This document shows, piece by piece, positions 7,292-15,968 of a DNA stretch of 21,909 nt. The first letter of the stretch is position 1. Every line of letters begins with the position of its first letter. The stretch comes from CAYXGE01 sp964464435 (GTDB taxonomy: Bacteria > Pseudomonadota > Gammaproteobacteria > Burkholderiales > Methylophilaceae), in assembly GCA_964464435.1 (NCBI GenBank), contig CAYXGE010000027.1:1-21909 (forward strand). Reading direction: 5' to 3'. The translations under genes were made by a program, and so were the position numbers. The notes under the pieces were generated by a model. That model made no database searches. It was given only the letters and a program-made list of their open reading frames with translations, and was not told where the DNA came from.

Positions 7292-7317
7292 AAAACGGCA
7301 CCCTAGGGTGCCGTTTT
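7292..7317 (-). terminator. Rho-independent terminator of the porin gene (perfect palindrome)
   Basis: A perfect 26-base palindrome: the AAAACGGCACCC arm, central TA, then GGGTGCCGTTTT. On the minus strand it is followed by further T-rich sequence. It begins 36 bases after the porin stop. Because both arms end in A or T runs it could act in both directions. Confidence 0.92.
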
Positions 7318-7353
7318 ATTCAAGCTAAACTAAGTTTATTTTTTCAAATAATC

Positions 7354-8622
7354 TTAGAAGAACATGATAGCGCCAAGAGCGATAGTTTTTGCACCAGCAT
7401 CAGACGGTGTTGCAGCTGAATTGCGAACATTACCAATGTTTTCGTAATCAGTATCTGTGTACTCAGCTACGATGTTTAAGCTCTTGGTTAAAGGATGATA
7501 AGCACCGATAATCCATGATTCGTTTTGGAAATCAGCCGCGCCGTTATTACCATCAACGTTTGAACGACCCCATGAGGCACCTAATTTAGTACCTACACCA
7601 GGGATCGTGTATGTTGCTTGCACATAACCACCATCTACATCTTGGTCATTGCTGTTAATACCAAGACCTGTTGTTGGAAGATTAGAGAATGAGTTAGGTA
7701 AAACATTTGCGCCTAAAACGTTGGCATCACCTAAGCCTTTACCATCATAGTAGTAACCAACTAAACCAAAACCAGCAACTGAAGCCTTAGCACCAATTTC
7801 CCAAGCGCGGGCAGTTTCGTCTAAAGCATTATTTGCAGCTGCATTTGGAGTAAATACACCACCTACAGTGTTACCTTCGATAGTTTGAGTTTTTTGAGTA
7901 ATAAAACCTGCCCAAACTTTACCAGCGTAGTCACCAGCCCACTCGTAACCTACTTTACCATCAAAGCCTAAGTCGCTACCATTTGAGTTACCCCATGGTT
8001 GACGTGCAGCTACTGCAAAGCTAAAGCCGTTCCAGTTTGGTGAAGAGTATTGAATTTGACCAACCCAGTCAGCATAGAGGTAACCAGAACCGATACGACC
8101 CAATGTTGAGTTACCAGCACCGCCACCACCAGTACCTACGCCTAACAATGTCATGTCTGACAAGATAGCGTCTGAACCAAATAGGCCTAAATCACGACCC
8201 ATTTTGATAGTACCCCATGAAGCATCACCAAAAGTCATGAATGCTTGACGAATGTTTAAGCTGTTACCTTGCGCGCCGTTAGCACCAAACACGTTTGCTG
8301 TACCAGCACCTTGTGTAGAGTCTGTACCAGTGAAGAATGTAAATTGGAATGCTACATCTAAATCACCCTGACGTGATTTAGCGCCAATGCCTAAAGCGGC
8401 TGGTAACAAACCTGTGCTAATTGAGTTTGAGTTGTCTGAACCAGGAACTCCATCAATGTTTTTATCTAAAACTCCGTCATAACGTGTGTTTGTGTAGTAT
8501 GAGTTAACATTACCACCGATGTCTACAGTCCAATCACCAGCTGGGATTGTGATACCTGCGTTTGCAGTTGAAGCTGCAGCTAATAAAGCTGATGCTACTG
8601 CTAAGCCTAATTTCTTGTTCAT
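7354..8622 (-). CDS. Outer-membrane porin (Gram-negative porin family)
   Basis: General diffusion porin of 422 residues. A signal peptide MNKKLGLAVASALLAAASTANA precedes the mature start GITIPAGDW. The body has the alternating pattern of a beta barrel, many Gly/Asn/Asp-rich loops, and segments such as WGTIKMGRDLG and GYVQATYTIPGVGTKLGASWG typical of betaproteobacterial porins. It ends in IMFF, the C-terminal phenylalanine needed for barrel insertion by the BAM complex. The ATG has a strong AGGAGA Shine-Dalgarno sequence. It stands alone, with a strong terminator downstream and a long upstream region with several palindromes, as expected of an abundant, independently regulated protein. Substrate specificity cannot be told from sequence. 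Confidence 0.9.
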   Translation of the reverse strand: MNKKLGLAVASALLAAASTANAGITIPAGDWTVDIGGNVNSYYTNTRYDGVLDKNIDGVPGSDNSNSISTGLLPAALGIGAKSRQGDLDVAFQFTFFTGTDSTQGAGTANVFGANGAQGNSLNIRQAFMTFGDASWGTIKMGRDLGLFGSDAILSDMTLLGVGTGGGGAGNSTLGRIGSGYLYADWVGQIQYSSPNWNGFSFAVAARQPWGNSNGSDLGFDGKVGYEWAGDYAGKVWAGFITQKTQTIEGNTVGGVFTPNAAANNALDETARAWEIGAKASVAGFGLVGYYYDGKGLGDANVLGANVLPNSFSNLPTTGLGINSNDQDVDGGYVQATYTIPGVGTKLGASWGRSNVDGNNGAADFQNESWIIGAYHPLTKSLNIVAEYTDTDYENIGNVRNSAATPSDAGAKTIALGAIMFF

Positions 8623-8709
8623 ATAAATCTCCTAATGCGTTTTAATATAGCTGCTGCTTTATTGTTTATACACAGCCATTACTGGTTATGTATAGCCAAC
8701 TCCACAACA

Positions 8710-8723
8710 GAGTTCGCGAACTC
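8710..8723. repeat. 14-bp perfect palindrome in the porin upstream region
   Basis: GAGTTCGCGAACTC is a perfect inverted repeat without a loop. It lies about 90 bases upstream of the porin ATG, and just downstream of the proposed promoter, so it would be near the 5' end of the leader RNA. It could be an operator or an RNA hairpin. Confidence 0.55.
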
Positions 8724-8744
8724 CCCTTACGGAAAGGTAGAGTT

Positions 8745-8774
8745 AGTATGCCAAAGTGATTAGCGGTACGGCAA
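8745..8774 (-). promoter_or_regulatory. Putative porin promoter (extended -10 type)
   Basis: On the minus strand TTGCCG (8769-8774) and CATACT (8745-8750) are 18 bp apart, with TGG directly before the -10 box as in extended -10 promoters. The start would be near 8738, giving a leader of about 115 bases. Boxes match consensus at four of six positions each, so the call is tentative. Confidence 0.35.
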
Positions 8775-8806
8775 GTAAAGTTATGCGTGATTGTGTGTTT
8801 TTGCCC

Positions 8807-8832
8807 CATTTGTTGTATTTGTACAACAAATG
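8807..8832. repeat. 11-bp inverted repeat between lipA and the porin
   Basis: CATTTGTTGTA, loop TTTG, TACAACAAATG: an uninterrupted 11-bp stem. No T run follows on either strand, so it does not look like an intrinsic terminator. It sits about 35 bases upstream of the proposed porin -35 box, where a regulator could bind. Confidence 0.55.
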
Positions 8833-8841
8833 TGAATAATT

Positions 8842-8870
8842 GTTAATGGTTTGTGAAACCAGCCATTAAC
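8842..8870 (-). terminator. Possible terminator of the mreB-lipA gene cluster
   Basis: GTTAATGG and CCATTAAC form an 8-bp stem around a 13-base loop, 20 bases after the lipA stop. An alternative inner hairpin (TGGTTT, CAC, AAACCA on the minus strand) overlaps it. Only an AT-rich, T-poor tail follows, so efficiency is uncertain. Confidence 0.35.
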
Positions 8871-8890
8871 TCATAATGCAGTTTTAGTGA

Positions 8891-9847
8891 CTAAACAATG
8901 CCTGCTTGTTGGTCTGCGTGGTAACTGCTGCGCACCATCGGCCCACAGGCAGCGTGTTTAAAGCCCATGGCGTTGGCTTGTGCTTCAAACCATTGAAAGC
9001 GCTCAGGCGTTACAAAGCGTAATACTGGTAAGTGGTGTTGGCTGGGCTGTAGGTATTGCCCTAAAGTGAGCATGGTCACCCCATGTGCACGCAAATCTCG
9101 CATCACTGCTAAAATTTCTTCATCAGTTTCACCTAAGCCTAACATTAAGCCTGATTTAGTGGGTACGTTGGGGTGCGCCTCACCAAACATTTTAAGTAAG
9201 TTAAGTGAATTTTGATAATCAGACCCCGGGCGCGCTTGTTTATAAAGTCTTGGCACGGTTTCTAAATTATGGTTCATCACATCTGGCGGGGCTTGCATTA
9301 AGATATTAGTGGCAACATCTAAGCGCCCTCTGAAATCGGGCACTAGCACCTCTACTTTAATATTGGGCGATGCCGCCCTTACAGCTTGAATGCAATCTAC
9401 AAAATGTTGTGCGCCTCCATCTTTAAGGTCATCTCTATCGACACTGGTAATCACCACATAATTAAGGCGCATTTGCGCTATGGTGCGCGCTAGATTTTCA
9501 GGCTCGTTGACATCGGGTGGTAGTGGTTTACCATGCGCCACATCACAAAACGGACAACGGCGTGTGCAAATATCACCCAAAATCATAAAGGTGGCAGTGC
9601 CGCCACTAAAGCATTCACCAATGTTGGGGCAACTGGCTTCTTCACATACTGTGTGTAAGTTGTTGTCACGCAGTATTTGTTTGATTTCTTGAAAGCGGGC
9701 TGAATCAGGCATTTTCATGCGTATCCACTCTGGCTTACGCATGGCTGGTTGGGGAACAATTTTAATGGGAATACGCGCGGTTTTCTGTGCGCTGGTTTCT
9801 TTTACCCCAGCAATTTTGCGTGGTGGCGTCTGGATTGGGTTATTCAT
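8891..9847 (-). CDS. lipA: Lipoyl synthase (radical SAM)
   Basis: Inserts two sulfur atoms into protein-bound octanoyl groups to make lipoyl cofactor for 2-oxoacid dehydrogenases and the glycine cleavage H protein. The 318-residue protein has both iron-sulfur sites: the auxiliary cluster motif CEEASCPNIGEC (Cys68, Cys73, Cys79) and the radical SAM motif CTRRCPFC (Cys94, Cys98, Cys101). The C-terminal RSSYHAD carries the serine ligand of the auxiliary cluster. The N-terminal extension of about 35 residues is basic and of usual length. Its ATG overlaps the lipB stop by four bases (ATGA), a sign of translational coupling, and it is the last gene of the cluster that starts at mreB. Confidence 0.98.
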   Translation of the reverse strand: MNNPIQTPPRKIAGVKETSAQKTARIPIKIVPQPAMRKPEWIRMKMPDSARFQEIKQILRDNNLHTVCEEASCPNIGECFSGGTATFMILGDICTRRCPFCDVAHGKPLPPDVNEPENLARTIAQMRLNYVVITSVDRDDLKDGGAQHFVDCIQAVRAASPNIKVEVLVPDFRGRLDVATNILMQAPPDVMNHNLETVPRLYKQARPGSDYQNSLNLLKMFGEAHPNVPTKSGLMLGLGETDEEILAVMRDLRAHGVTMLTLGQYLQPSQHHLPVLRFVTPERFQWFEAQANAMGFKHAACGPMVRSSYHADQQAGIV

Positions 9848-10476
9848 GCTGGTATTTTAACATAAGCACTTGTTTCAATGGCTGTTGTTAATTGCTGTAT
9901 GAGTAGTTCTGAGGCTTGTTCTAGCGTATAACTTAGCCCTAAATCTTTTAATTGGGTCACTTGCATGCCTTTATAACCACATGGGTCAATGGCATCAAAA
10001 GGGGTTAAATCCATATTCACATTTAAACTTAAGCCATGATAACAACAACCATTTTTTAGACGCAGGCCTAGCGAGGCGATTTTTTTATCTTGCACATAAA
10101 CACCAGGTGCATCACTGCGCGCGCTAGCTTCTATGCCATGTGCTGACAGTAACTGAATAATCGCTTGCTCTAATATTGTGACTAATTGGCGCACTTGCAA
10201 TCCTCGCCGTTTTAAATCAACCAAGACATAAACGACTATCTGACCGAGTCCGTGGTAAGTTATTTTTCCACCTCTATCCACCTCTATGACAGTTATATCT
10301 TGCCTAAGTGGTAGGCGGATGTCTTTTCGGTTTAAACCTAGGGTATACACAGGTGGATGTTGTGTGACCCAAATTTCATCTGGCGTATTAGCTGTTCTAT
10401 TGGCTGTAAACGTTTGCATCGCGCGCCAAGTTGGTTCATAGGCAGTGATGCCTAAATGCTTAATTTGCACGTGCAT
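9844..10476 (-). CDS. lipB: Octanoyl-[acyl-carrier-protein]:protein N-octanoyltransferase
   Basis: Transfers octanoate from acyl carrier protein to lipoyl domains, giving the substrate of LipA. The 210-residue protein has HPPVYTLGLNRK, the RGGKITYHGLGQIVVYVL motif, the catalytic lysine Lys132 in DKKIASLGLR and the catalytic cysteine Cys166 in DPCGYKGM. These correspond to Lys135 and Cys169 of E. coli LipB. It starts 9 bases after the ybeD stop and lacks a clear Shine-Dalgarno sequence, so translation may depend on coupling with the upstream gene. It overlaps lipA by four bases. All active-site residues are present. Confidence 0.97.
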   Translation of the reverse strand: MHVQIKHLGITAYEPTWRAMQTFTANRTANTPDEIWVTQHPPVYTLGLNRKDIRLPLRQDITVIEVDRGGKITYHGLGQIVVYVLVDLKRRGLQVRQLVTILEQAIIQLLSAHGIEASARSDAPGVYVQDKKIASLGLRLKNGCCYHGLSLNVNMDLTPFDAIDPCGYKGMQVTQLKDLGLSYTLEQASELLIQQLTTAIETSAYVKIPA

Positions 10477-10485
10477 AGTAATGCT

Positions 10486-10752
10486 TTATAGCACCACCTT
10501 GACCATAGGGTGCGCGGTTAAGGCCATATAAATACTATCAAGCTGTGGTTTTGAGGTGACATAAACCTCACAAGTAAGGCTTGTATACTTGCCTGTAGCA
10601 CTGGCACGTGTTTGTATATTTCTACTATCAAACGCTGGCAATATTGTTTGAATAACGTTGACAACTTCATTAAGAAAATCAGCATGTTGCAAACCCATTA
10701 CTTTAATAGGGAAGTGACATGGAAATTCAATCAGTGTTTCTTGTTCAACCAT
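10486..10752 (-). CDS. ybeD: YbeD-family protein (DUF493, UPF0250)
   Basis: Small cytoplasmic protein of 88 residues with the ferredoxin-like fold typical of the YbeD family. It starts with EFPCHFPIKVMGLQ and has the later segments TRASATGKYTSLTCEVYVTS and YMALTAHPMVKVVL, all characteristic of the family. The fold resembles the regulatory (ACT-like) domain of some enzymes, but the biochemical role is not established. It lies between dacA and lipB, the same position as ybeD in E. coli, 3 bases after the dacA stop. The placement suggests a role near lipoate synthesis or the cell wall, but that is inference from order only. Confidence 0.93.
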   Translation of the reverse strand: MVEQETLIEFPCHFPIKVMGLQHADFLNEVVNVIQTILPAFDSRNIQTRASATGKYTSLTCEVYVTSKPQLDSIYMALTAHPMVKVVL

Positions 10753-10755
10753 AGA

Positions 10756-11880
10756 CTATTGAAACTTCAAGCGAATACTATCAATCATGCGCCCAAACAA
10801 GCCAGCAACTGGCACTGCTTTAGTCGCTAATAATGCACGCTCATCAATCACTTTATCATTGAGCAAAAATTGTATGGTGCCAATTTTTTGGCCTTGGTTA
10901 ATCGGGGCAATTAAGGGCTGCTGGCTGGTAATTTTTGCTTTAACTTGGGTATATTGGCCTTTTGGAATACTTAAATATAAATCCGCAGGCACGCTGGCTT
11001 CAAGGCTATTTTCACTGCCTTTCCAAACTCTAAAACTACTAATGGCTTTGTTGGCAGCATAAACACGTTTTGATTCATAAAACTGAAAGCCAAAGTTGAG
11101 TAATTTTTGGCTTTCAGTTGCACGGGCGGCTTCAGAGTTTGCGCCTAAAACAACTGAGATTAAACGCATGTCTTCACGCTTAGCTGAAGCAATTAAACAA
11201 TAGCCTGCAGTATTGGTATGCCCTGTTTTCATACCGTCTACAAAAGGGTCTAGCCAGAGCAGACGGTTACGATTTGGCTGGGTAATTTTATTGTAGGTAT
11301 ACTCTTTAATGGAATACAAAGTTTTATATTGGTCAGGAAAATCACGAATCAGCGCATTTGCCAATAAAGCTAAATCTGCCGCTGTTGTATAGTGCTGTGG
11401 ATGAGGTAAACCAGTGGCATTCATATAATGGGTTGCTTGCATACCCAATTTACTGGCTTGCTGATTCATGCGCTCAGCAAAGTCTTCTTCAGAGCCAGCA
11501 ATGCCTTCAGCCAAAGCTATGGCAGCGTCATTACCAGATTGTATAATTAAGCCGTGCAGTAATTCATGCACTGTGACTGGTTTATTAGGCTCAATAAACA
11601 TTTTTGAGCCTTCTACTTTCCATGCTTTGTTGCTCACAGGCAACGTTTGGTCTGCCTCTAACTGCCCCGCTTTAAGGGCTTGAAAAGCCAAATACGCTGT
11701 CATCACTTTAGTAAGAGATGCAGGCTCAACGCGCTTGGTGCTGAGGTGCTCGGCAATTGGGCGTTGGCTATTGAAATCTAGCAGCAAATAAGATTTAACC
11801 GCTAGCTTGGGTGCAGAGGGAGTCTCTGCAAACGCCGAAACATGTAATAAAAAGAGTAAACAAATGAAAATGGCGCGCAT
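10756..11880 (-). CDS. dacA: D-alanyl-D-alanine carboxypeptidase (PBP5/6 family)
   Basis: Periplasmic low-molecular-weight penicillin-binding protein that removes the terminal D-Ala from peptidoglycan pentapeptides. The 374-residue protein has a signal peptide (about 1-18, ending AFA) and the three active-site motifs of the SxxK family: SLTK (Ser55, Lys58), SGN (115-117) and KTG (218-220). A PBP5-type C-terminal beta domain (about 275-355) and a final amphipathic helix (LFGRMIDSIRLKFQ), which would anchor it to the membrane, follow. The ATG is 17 bases after the rlpA stop and has no Shine-Dalgarno sequence. The symbol dacA follows general usage; dacC and dacD paralogues cannot be excluded by sequence alone. 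Confidence 0.95.
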   Translation of the reverse strand: MRAIFICLLFLLHVSAFAETPSAPKLAVKSYLLLDFNSQRPIAEHLSTKRVEPASLTKVMTAYLAFQALKAGQLEADQTLPVSNKAWKVEGSKMFIEPNKPVTVHELLHGLIIQSGNDAAIALAEGIAGSEEDFAERMNQQASKLGMQATHYMNATGLPHPQHYTTAADLALLANALIRDFPDQYKTLYSIKEYTYNKITQPNRNRLLWLDPFVDGMKTGHTNTAGYCLIASAKREDMRLISVVLGANSEAARATESQKLLNFGFQFYESKRVYAANKAISSFRVWKGSENSLEASVPADLYLSIPKGQYTQVKAKITSQQPLIAPINQGQKIGTIQFLLNDKVIDERALLATKAVPVAGLFGRMIDSIRLKFQ

Positions 11881-11897
11881 AAAAATAGGTGGTTAAA

Positions 11898-12887
11898 TTA
11901 ATCGTGGTAAAGAATCATGGCGGCTGAACCCAATGTTAGTTTGACTTTTGCCACTAACTTTTCAGCTTCTGCTCGCGTTGCATAAGGGCCAGCCCTTACT
12001 TTGTAAGCCCCGTTATTATACCAGCTCTGCACTTCATCATCGCTTAAAGATAACTCCAATTTCACTTTATCACGCATGCGGTTTGCACTTTCTTGCGATT
12101 TAAACGCCGCCACTTGTACAAAGTAACCCGCAATATCAGAAGTAGCTTTGCCACTAACTGGTTCAGCATTTGGGTAACTGGCATTCATAATCTGTGCGCT
12201 TGGTTTTGTGGCAATTGCGCTTGGTTTGTAATTAGCAGCTTGTTTGGGGTCTATGGCTTCTATTTCAATAGCGGTTGAACCCTTATTAACAAAACCAAGT
12301 TTATAGGCTGCGGCGTAAGATAAATCTAACACTCTATCTTTATGAAACGGCCCTCTATCATTGATACGAACAATCACCGATTTTCCATTTGATATATTGG
12401 TCACCTTGGCATAACTTGGTATCGGTAAAGTGGTGTGAGCGGCTGTCATTTTATTCATATCATAAATTTCACCACTAGCTGTTTTATTGCCATGAAAGCG
12501 TTTTCCATACCATGAAGCAATGCCAGTTTGCTTAAATGGCGTATAGCTTTTCATTGGGTAATACTCTTTACCCAATGCCTTATATGGCCTTGCATAACGT
12601 ATATTAGGTTGTTCATCGGTTGGCGTGGCATCGGGCAGTTTATCTAAGTCTGCGGGTGGTATTTCTTGCGGACCATCATCTTTGTAGTACCCGCCTTTAT
12701 TTGGGGTTGGTGAATCTTGTGGGGGTGAAGTCTTTTCTGCAGGCGCTGGTTTTTCATTACGAGGTAATGTTTGCTCTACACCTTTTACATCTTGATTAGG
12801 TGCATCTTGATTGGGGCCCTTTGGCATGGGCGTACTAGCACAAGCAACCAATACCAAGCTTAATAAAATGACAAATATCCGCTGCAT
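11898..12887 (-). CDS. rlpA: RlpA: septal-ring-type lytic transglycosylase lipoprotein
   Basis: Outer-membrane lipoprotein; in Pseudomonas, RlpA is a lytic transglycosylase that cleaves denuded glycan. The lipobox LVLVAC gives the lipidated cysteine about residue 16. A Pro/Lys-rich linker (about 20-110) leads to a double-psi beta-barrel domain (GIASWYGKRFHGNKTASGE ... AAHTTLP ... VRINDRGPF) that keeps the His and Asp important for activity. A C-terminal SPOR domain (AGYFVQVAAF to the end) binds denuded septal peptidoglycan. The ATG at 12887 is favoured; a TTG at 12893 would add two residues, and the AGAGGA ribosome site is compatible with either. It is 60 bases downstream of rodA. Confidence 0.93.
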   Translation of the reverse strand: MQRIFVILLSLVLVACASTPMPKGPNQDAPNQDVKGVEQTLPRNEKPAPAEKTSPPQDSPTPNKGGYYKDDGPQEIPPADLDKLPDATPTDEQPNIRYARPYKALGKEYYPMKSYTPFKQTGIASWYGKRFHGNKTASGEIYDMNKMTAAHTTLPIPSYAKVTNISNGKSVIVRINDRGPFHKDRVLDLSYAAAYKLGFVNKGSTAIEIEAIDPKQAANYKPSAIATKPSAQIMNASYPNAEPVSGKATSDIAGYFVQVAAFKSQESANRMRDKVKLELSLSDDEVQSWYNNGAYKVRAGPYATRAEAEKLVAKVKLTLGSAAMILYHD

Positions 12888-12947
12888 ACTCAATAATCCT
12901 CTAAATGCATTTTATTGATTGGGCTAACAAAACCTTTGGTTAAAACC

Positions 12948-14042
12948 TTAAGTTGTAACCAGTTTTTTATGGGTGTGAATGCTCATCAAAATACCAAAAC
13001 CGAGCAACAAAGTCACCAAAGAAGTGCCACCATAACTAATCATAGGAAGCGGTACGCCCACTACCGGTAATATGCCACTCACCATCCCCATATTGACAAA
13101 TACATAGCTAAAAAACGTCAAAGTAATACTGCCAGCAAGCAGACGACCGAAGGTATTTTGCGCATTAGCAGCAATAAATAAACCTCTGCCAATAATTAAA
13201 GCAAATAATAATAGTAATAGAATATTACCCAGCAGGCCAAACTCTTCAGAAAACACTGCAAAAATAAAATCTGTAGTGCGTTCAGGCAAAAAGTCTAATT
13301 GCGATTGCGTGCCGTTTAGCCAACCCTTACCTGCCAAGCCGCCTGAGCCAATAGCAATGGTGGATTGTATGGTGTGATAACCAGAACCTAATGGGTCTTC
13401 ATAGGGATTAAATAATACTTCAATGCGCCTGCGTTGATAATCATGTAATAAGTTCCAGAAAATTGGCGCTGCTGCTGCAAGCGCAATAGCGATCCCTAAA
13501 ATAATACGCCATCCAAAGCCCGCCAAATATAGTACATAAAAGCCTGAGCCAGCAATAATCAAAGCAGTGCCCAAATCTGGCTGTTTCATAATAAATGCTA
13601 CAGGAATAAATAATAAGACACTAGCAACCAGATAATCTGATACGCGAAGTGTTGCCTCTCGTCTGGCAAAATACCAAGCTAACATCATAGGCACGGCAAT
13701 TTTCATTATTTCTGAAGGTTGAATTTTGGCTACCCCTAAATGTAACCAACGCCTTGCCCCGTGGCTAACTTCACCAAATAAGGCAACGCCCAACAACAAC
13801 ACCAAACCCAACACGTAAATTGGCAAAGCCACACGCTCTATGTGCTGAGGCGCAACATTAGCAGTTGCCCATAACACCATACATGCCACACTTAAGTTAA
13901 TGAGTTGACCAATCACGCGGTCTATATTTTGACCAGATGCACTATACAACACCATCAAACCAACGATAATCGCTGTTAATAAGCAGCCCATTAAAAAGCC
14001 ATCGATGTGCTTGCCCATTTTTTTAAAAAACAATTCAATCAT
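12948..14042 (-). CDS. mrdB: RodA: SEDS-family peptidoglycan glycosyltransferase
   Basis: Integral membrane polymerase that joins lipid II into glycan during lateral wall growth, working with PBP2. The 364-residue protein has about ten membrane helices. Its large loop contains IQSTIAIGSGGLAGKGW and LDFLPERTTDFIFAV, the core SEDS signature, with the probable catalytic Asp258. The C-terminal GVPLPMISYGGTSLVT is also typical of the family. Its ATG overlaps the mrdA stop by eight bases. A perfect AGGAGG Shine-Dalgarno sequence is embedded in the end of mrdA, so coordinated translation of the two partners is expected. The family assignment is secure; RodA rather than FtsW follows from pairing with PBP2 and mreBCD. 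Confidence 0.97.
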   Translation of the reverse strand: MIELFFKKMGKHIDGFLMGCLLTAIIVGLMVLYSASGQNIDRVIGQLINLSVACMVLWATANVAPQHIERVALPIYVLGLVLLLGVALFGEVSHGARRWLHLGVAKIQPSEIMKIAVPMMLAWYFARREATLRVSDYLVASVLLFIPVAFIMKQPDLGTALIIAGSGFYVLYLAGFGWRIILGIAIALAAAAPIFWNLLHDYQRRRIEVLFNPYEDPLGSGYHTIQSTIAIGSGGLAGKGWLNGTQSQLDFLPERTTDFIFAVFSEEFGLLGNILLLLLFALIIGRGLFIAANAQNTFGRLLAGSITLTFFSYVFVNMGMVSGILPVVGVPLPMISYGGTSLVTLLLGFGILMSIHTHKKLVTT

Positions 14043-15963
14043 GGGCTTCCTCCTCTGGTAAAGGGGTTACTTGTTCAGGCGCAGTAGCGACGGGTTCTTT
14101 TTCTTTTTTAGGTTCTTTACCCAATAAATAATAATCCATCACTTTTCTGGCAATTGGCCCGGCGGCAGAACCGCCATGCCCGCCATTCTCGACAATGACT
14201 GCTAGGGCAATCGTTGGGTTATCCGCAGGGGCATAGGCCACAAATAGCGCATGATCACGATGTCGCTCTTGTATTTTATGCTCATTATATTTTTCATTTT
14301 GTTTAATACCGATGACTTGCGCTGTGCCCGTTTTTGCCGCAACTGCATAAGATGCCCCCGCACCTACAGCCGCTGCAGTTCCGCCAGGACGTGTCACATC
14401 TATCATGCCTTGCTTCACCACTTCAATATTATTGGCATCTAAAGCAATATTGTCTTGCACTACCAGTGGCAACGGTCTTGTCACCCCAGTAGAGACTTCT
14501 TGTAAGGCTGATAAAAAATGTGGGCGTATGGCTTTGCCACTATTGGCCAATGTAGCTGTTGCATAGGCAAGTTGCATAGGGGTCACCAAGGTATAACCCT
14601 GACCAATCCCAACAATGACTGTTTCCCCAGGATACCATTTTTGCTTAAAGCGTCTGGCTTTCCACTCAGGTGTTGGCAATAAGCCGCCAGACTCACCTTT
14701 GAGGTCTATGCCTGTTAGTTCACCAAAACCAAAGTGACGTACAAAGTCGGTTAAATTTTTAATCCCCAACTCCATAGCAAGTCCGTAAAAGAAGGTATCA
14801 CACGAAATGGTAATAGCTTTTTTCATATCCACAATACCGTGCCCACCCACGCGCCAATCGCGATAGCGATGCGGACTGCCTGGCAACATAAAATAGCCAG
14901 GATCTGAAATACTCATAGGCGGGTGCCGTTTACCTGCTTGCAAACCCGCTAACGCTACAAAAGGCTTAAAAGTAGAGCCTGGTGGATAAATACCGCGAAT
15001 CGGACGATTAATTAAAGGCTTATCAGGCGATTCATTGAGTAGCTTCCAATTTTCACTATCAATGCCATCAACAAACAAATTGGGGTCAAACGTGGGCTGA
15101 CTCACATAGCTTAATATTTCACCATTGACAGGATTAATCGCTACTAGGGCGCCACGTTTATCGCCAAACGCCTCTTCTGCAATTTTTTGTAATTTGATAT
15201 CTATGGATAATACAAGGTTATCCCCTGGCAACGGCGCAGTGCTAGATAACACCCTAACCGCTTGGCCATCAGCATTGATTTCTACTTGTCTAAAACCTGT
15301 TTTACCGTGCAGTTTGTTTTCATAAAACTGCTCCAAACCACTTTTACCAATATGGTCTGAACCTTTGTAATTGGCGTAGTCTTCAGACTTTTTAAGTACT
15401 TCTAAATCTTTATCATTGATACGGCCAATATAGCCGACAATATGAGAGCCAACTTTACCTTGTGGATAATGCCTAAATAAGCGCGATTTAATTTCTACCC
15501 CAGGAAAACGGTAGCGATTGACCGCAAAACGCGCCGCTTCTTCTTCATTGAGATGGGTTCTCAGTGGCACACTTTCAAACGCATGACTCTCTGCTCTAAG
15601 CTTTTTAAAACGCTTGCGGTCCAGCGTAGATACTTCTAACAATTTACTAATTTCATTGATAGTGTCTTCTACGTTATCCACTTTAGAGGGGGTAATTTCT
15701 AAAGTGTACACGAAGAAGTTATGCGCCAGCACCTCGCCATTTCTGTCTAAAATAAGGCCGCGATTAGGCACAATAGGCACCAAGGAAATTCGGTTACTTT
15801 CCGCCAAGGTTTGATAATGGTCATGCTTGGCCATTTGCAAAAACACCCATCGACTAATCAGCATGCCAAAACATACAGTCACGACAATAGCCGCTACAGC
15901 TAAGCGGATACGAAAGTAATATTGCTCTTGTGAGTAATTTTTAAGTTCTGACCTAATTGCCAT
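14035..15963 (-). CDS. mrdA: Penicillin-binding protein 2 (peptidoglycan DD-transpeptidase)
   Basis: Class B PBP that cross-links new glycan strands during elongation as partner of RodA. The 642-residue protein has one N-terminal membrane helix (about 20-44), the PBP dimerisation/pedestal domain with NRGLILDRNGEVLA (about 60-250), and the transpeptidase domain with the motifs STFK (Ser330, Lys333), SCD (387-389) and KTG (544-546). The C-terminal tail is charged and rich in Glu and Pro. It starts five bases after the mreD stop with a poor ribosome site, which suggests coupling to mreD. The gene order mreB-mreC-mreD-mrdA-mrdB is the classic one. Confidence 0.98.
   Translation of the reverse strand: MAIRSELKNYSQEQYYFRIRLAVAAIVVTVCFGMLISRWVFLQMAKHDHYQTLAESNRISLVPIVPNRGLILDRNGEVLAHNFFVYTLEITPSKVDNVEDTINEISKLLEVSTLDRKRFKKLRAESHAFESVPLRTHLNEEEAARFAVNRYRFPGVEIKSRLFRHYPQGKVGSHIVGYIGRINDKDLEVLKKSEDYANYKGSDHIGKSGLEQFYENKLHGKTGFRQVEINADGQAVRVLSSTAPLPGDNLVLSIDIKLQKIAEEAFGDKRGALVAINPVNGEILSYVSQPTFDPNLFVDGIDSENWKLLNESPDKPLINRPIRGIYPPGSTFKPFVALAGLQAGKRHPPMSISDPGYFMLPGSPHRYRDWRVGGHGIVDMKKAITISCDTFFYGLAMELGIKNLTDFVRHFGFGELTGIDLKGESGGLLPTPEWKARRFKQKWYPGETVIVGIGQGYTLVTPMQLAYATATLANSGKAIRPHFLSALQEVSTGVTRPLPLVVQDNIALDANNIEVVKQGMIDVTRPGGTAAAVGAGASYAVAAKTGTAQVIGIKQNEKYNEHKIQERHRDHALFVAYAPADNPTIALAVIVENGGHGGSAAGPIARKVMDYYLLGKEPKKEKEPVATAPEQVTPLPEEEAHD
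14046..14056 (-). promoter_or_regulatory. Strong ribosome-binding site of rodA inside mrdA
   Basis: AGAGGAGGAAG on the minus strand contains the full AGGAGG core and ends three bases before the rodA ATG. It encodes part of the Glu-rich end of PBP2. It is the strongest internal Shine-Dalgarno sequence I found in the cluster. Confidence 0.8.
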
Positions 15964-15968
15964 ATCGG

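Noticed and set aside
12894..12947. Small AACC/GGTT dyad between rodA and rlpA
   Set aside because: The stem is four base pairs and T-poor; too weak to be called a terminator.
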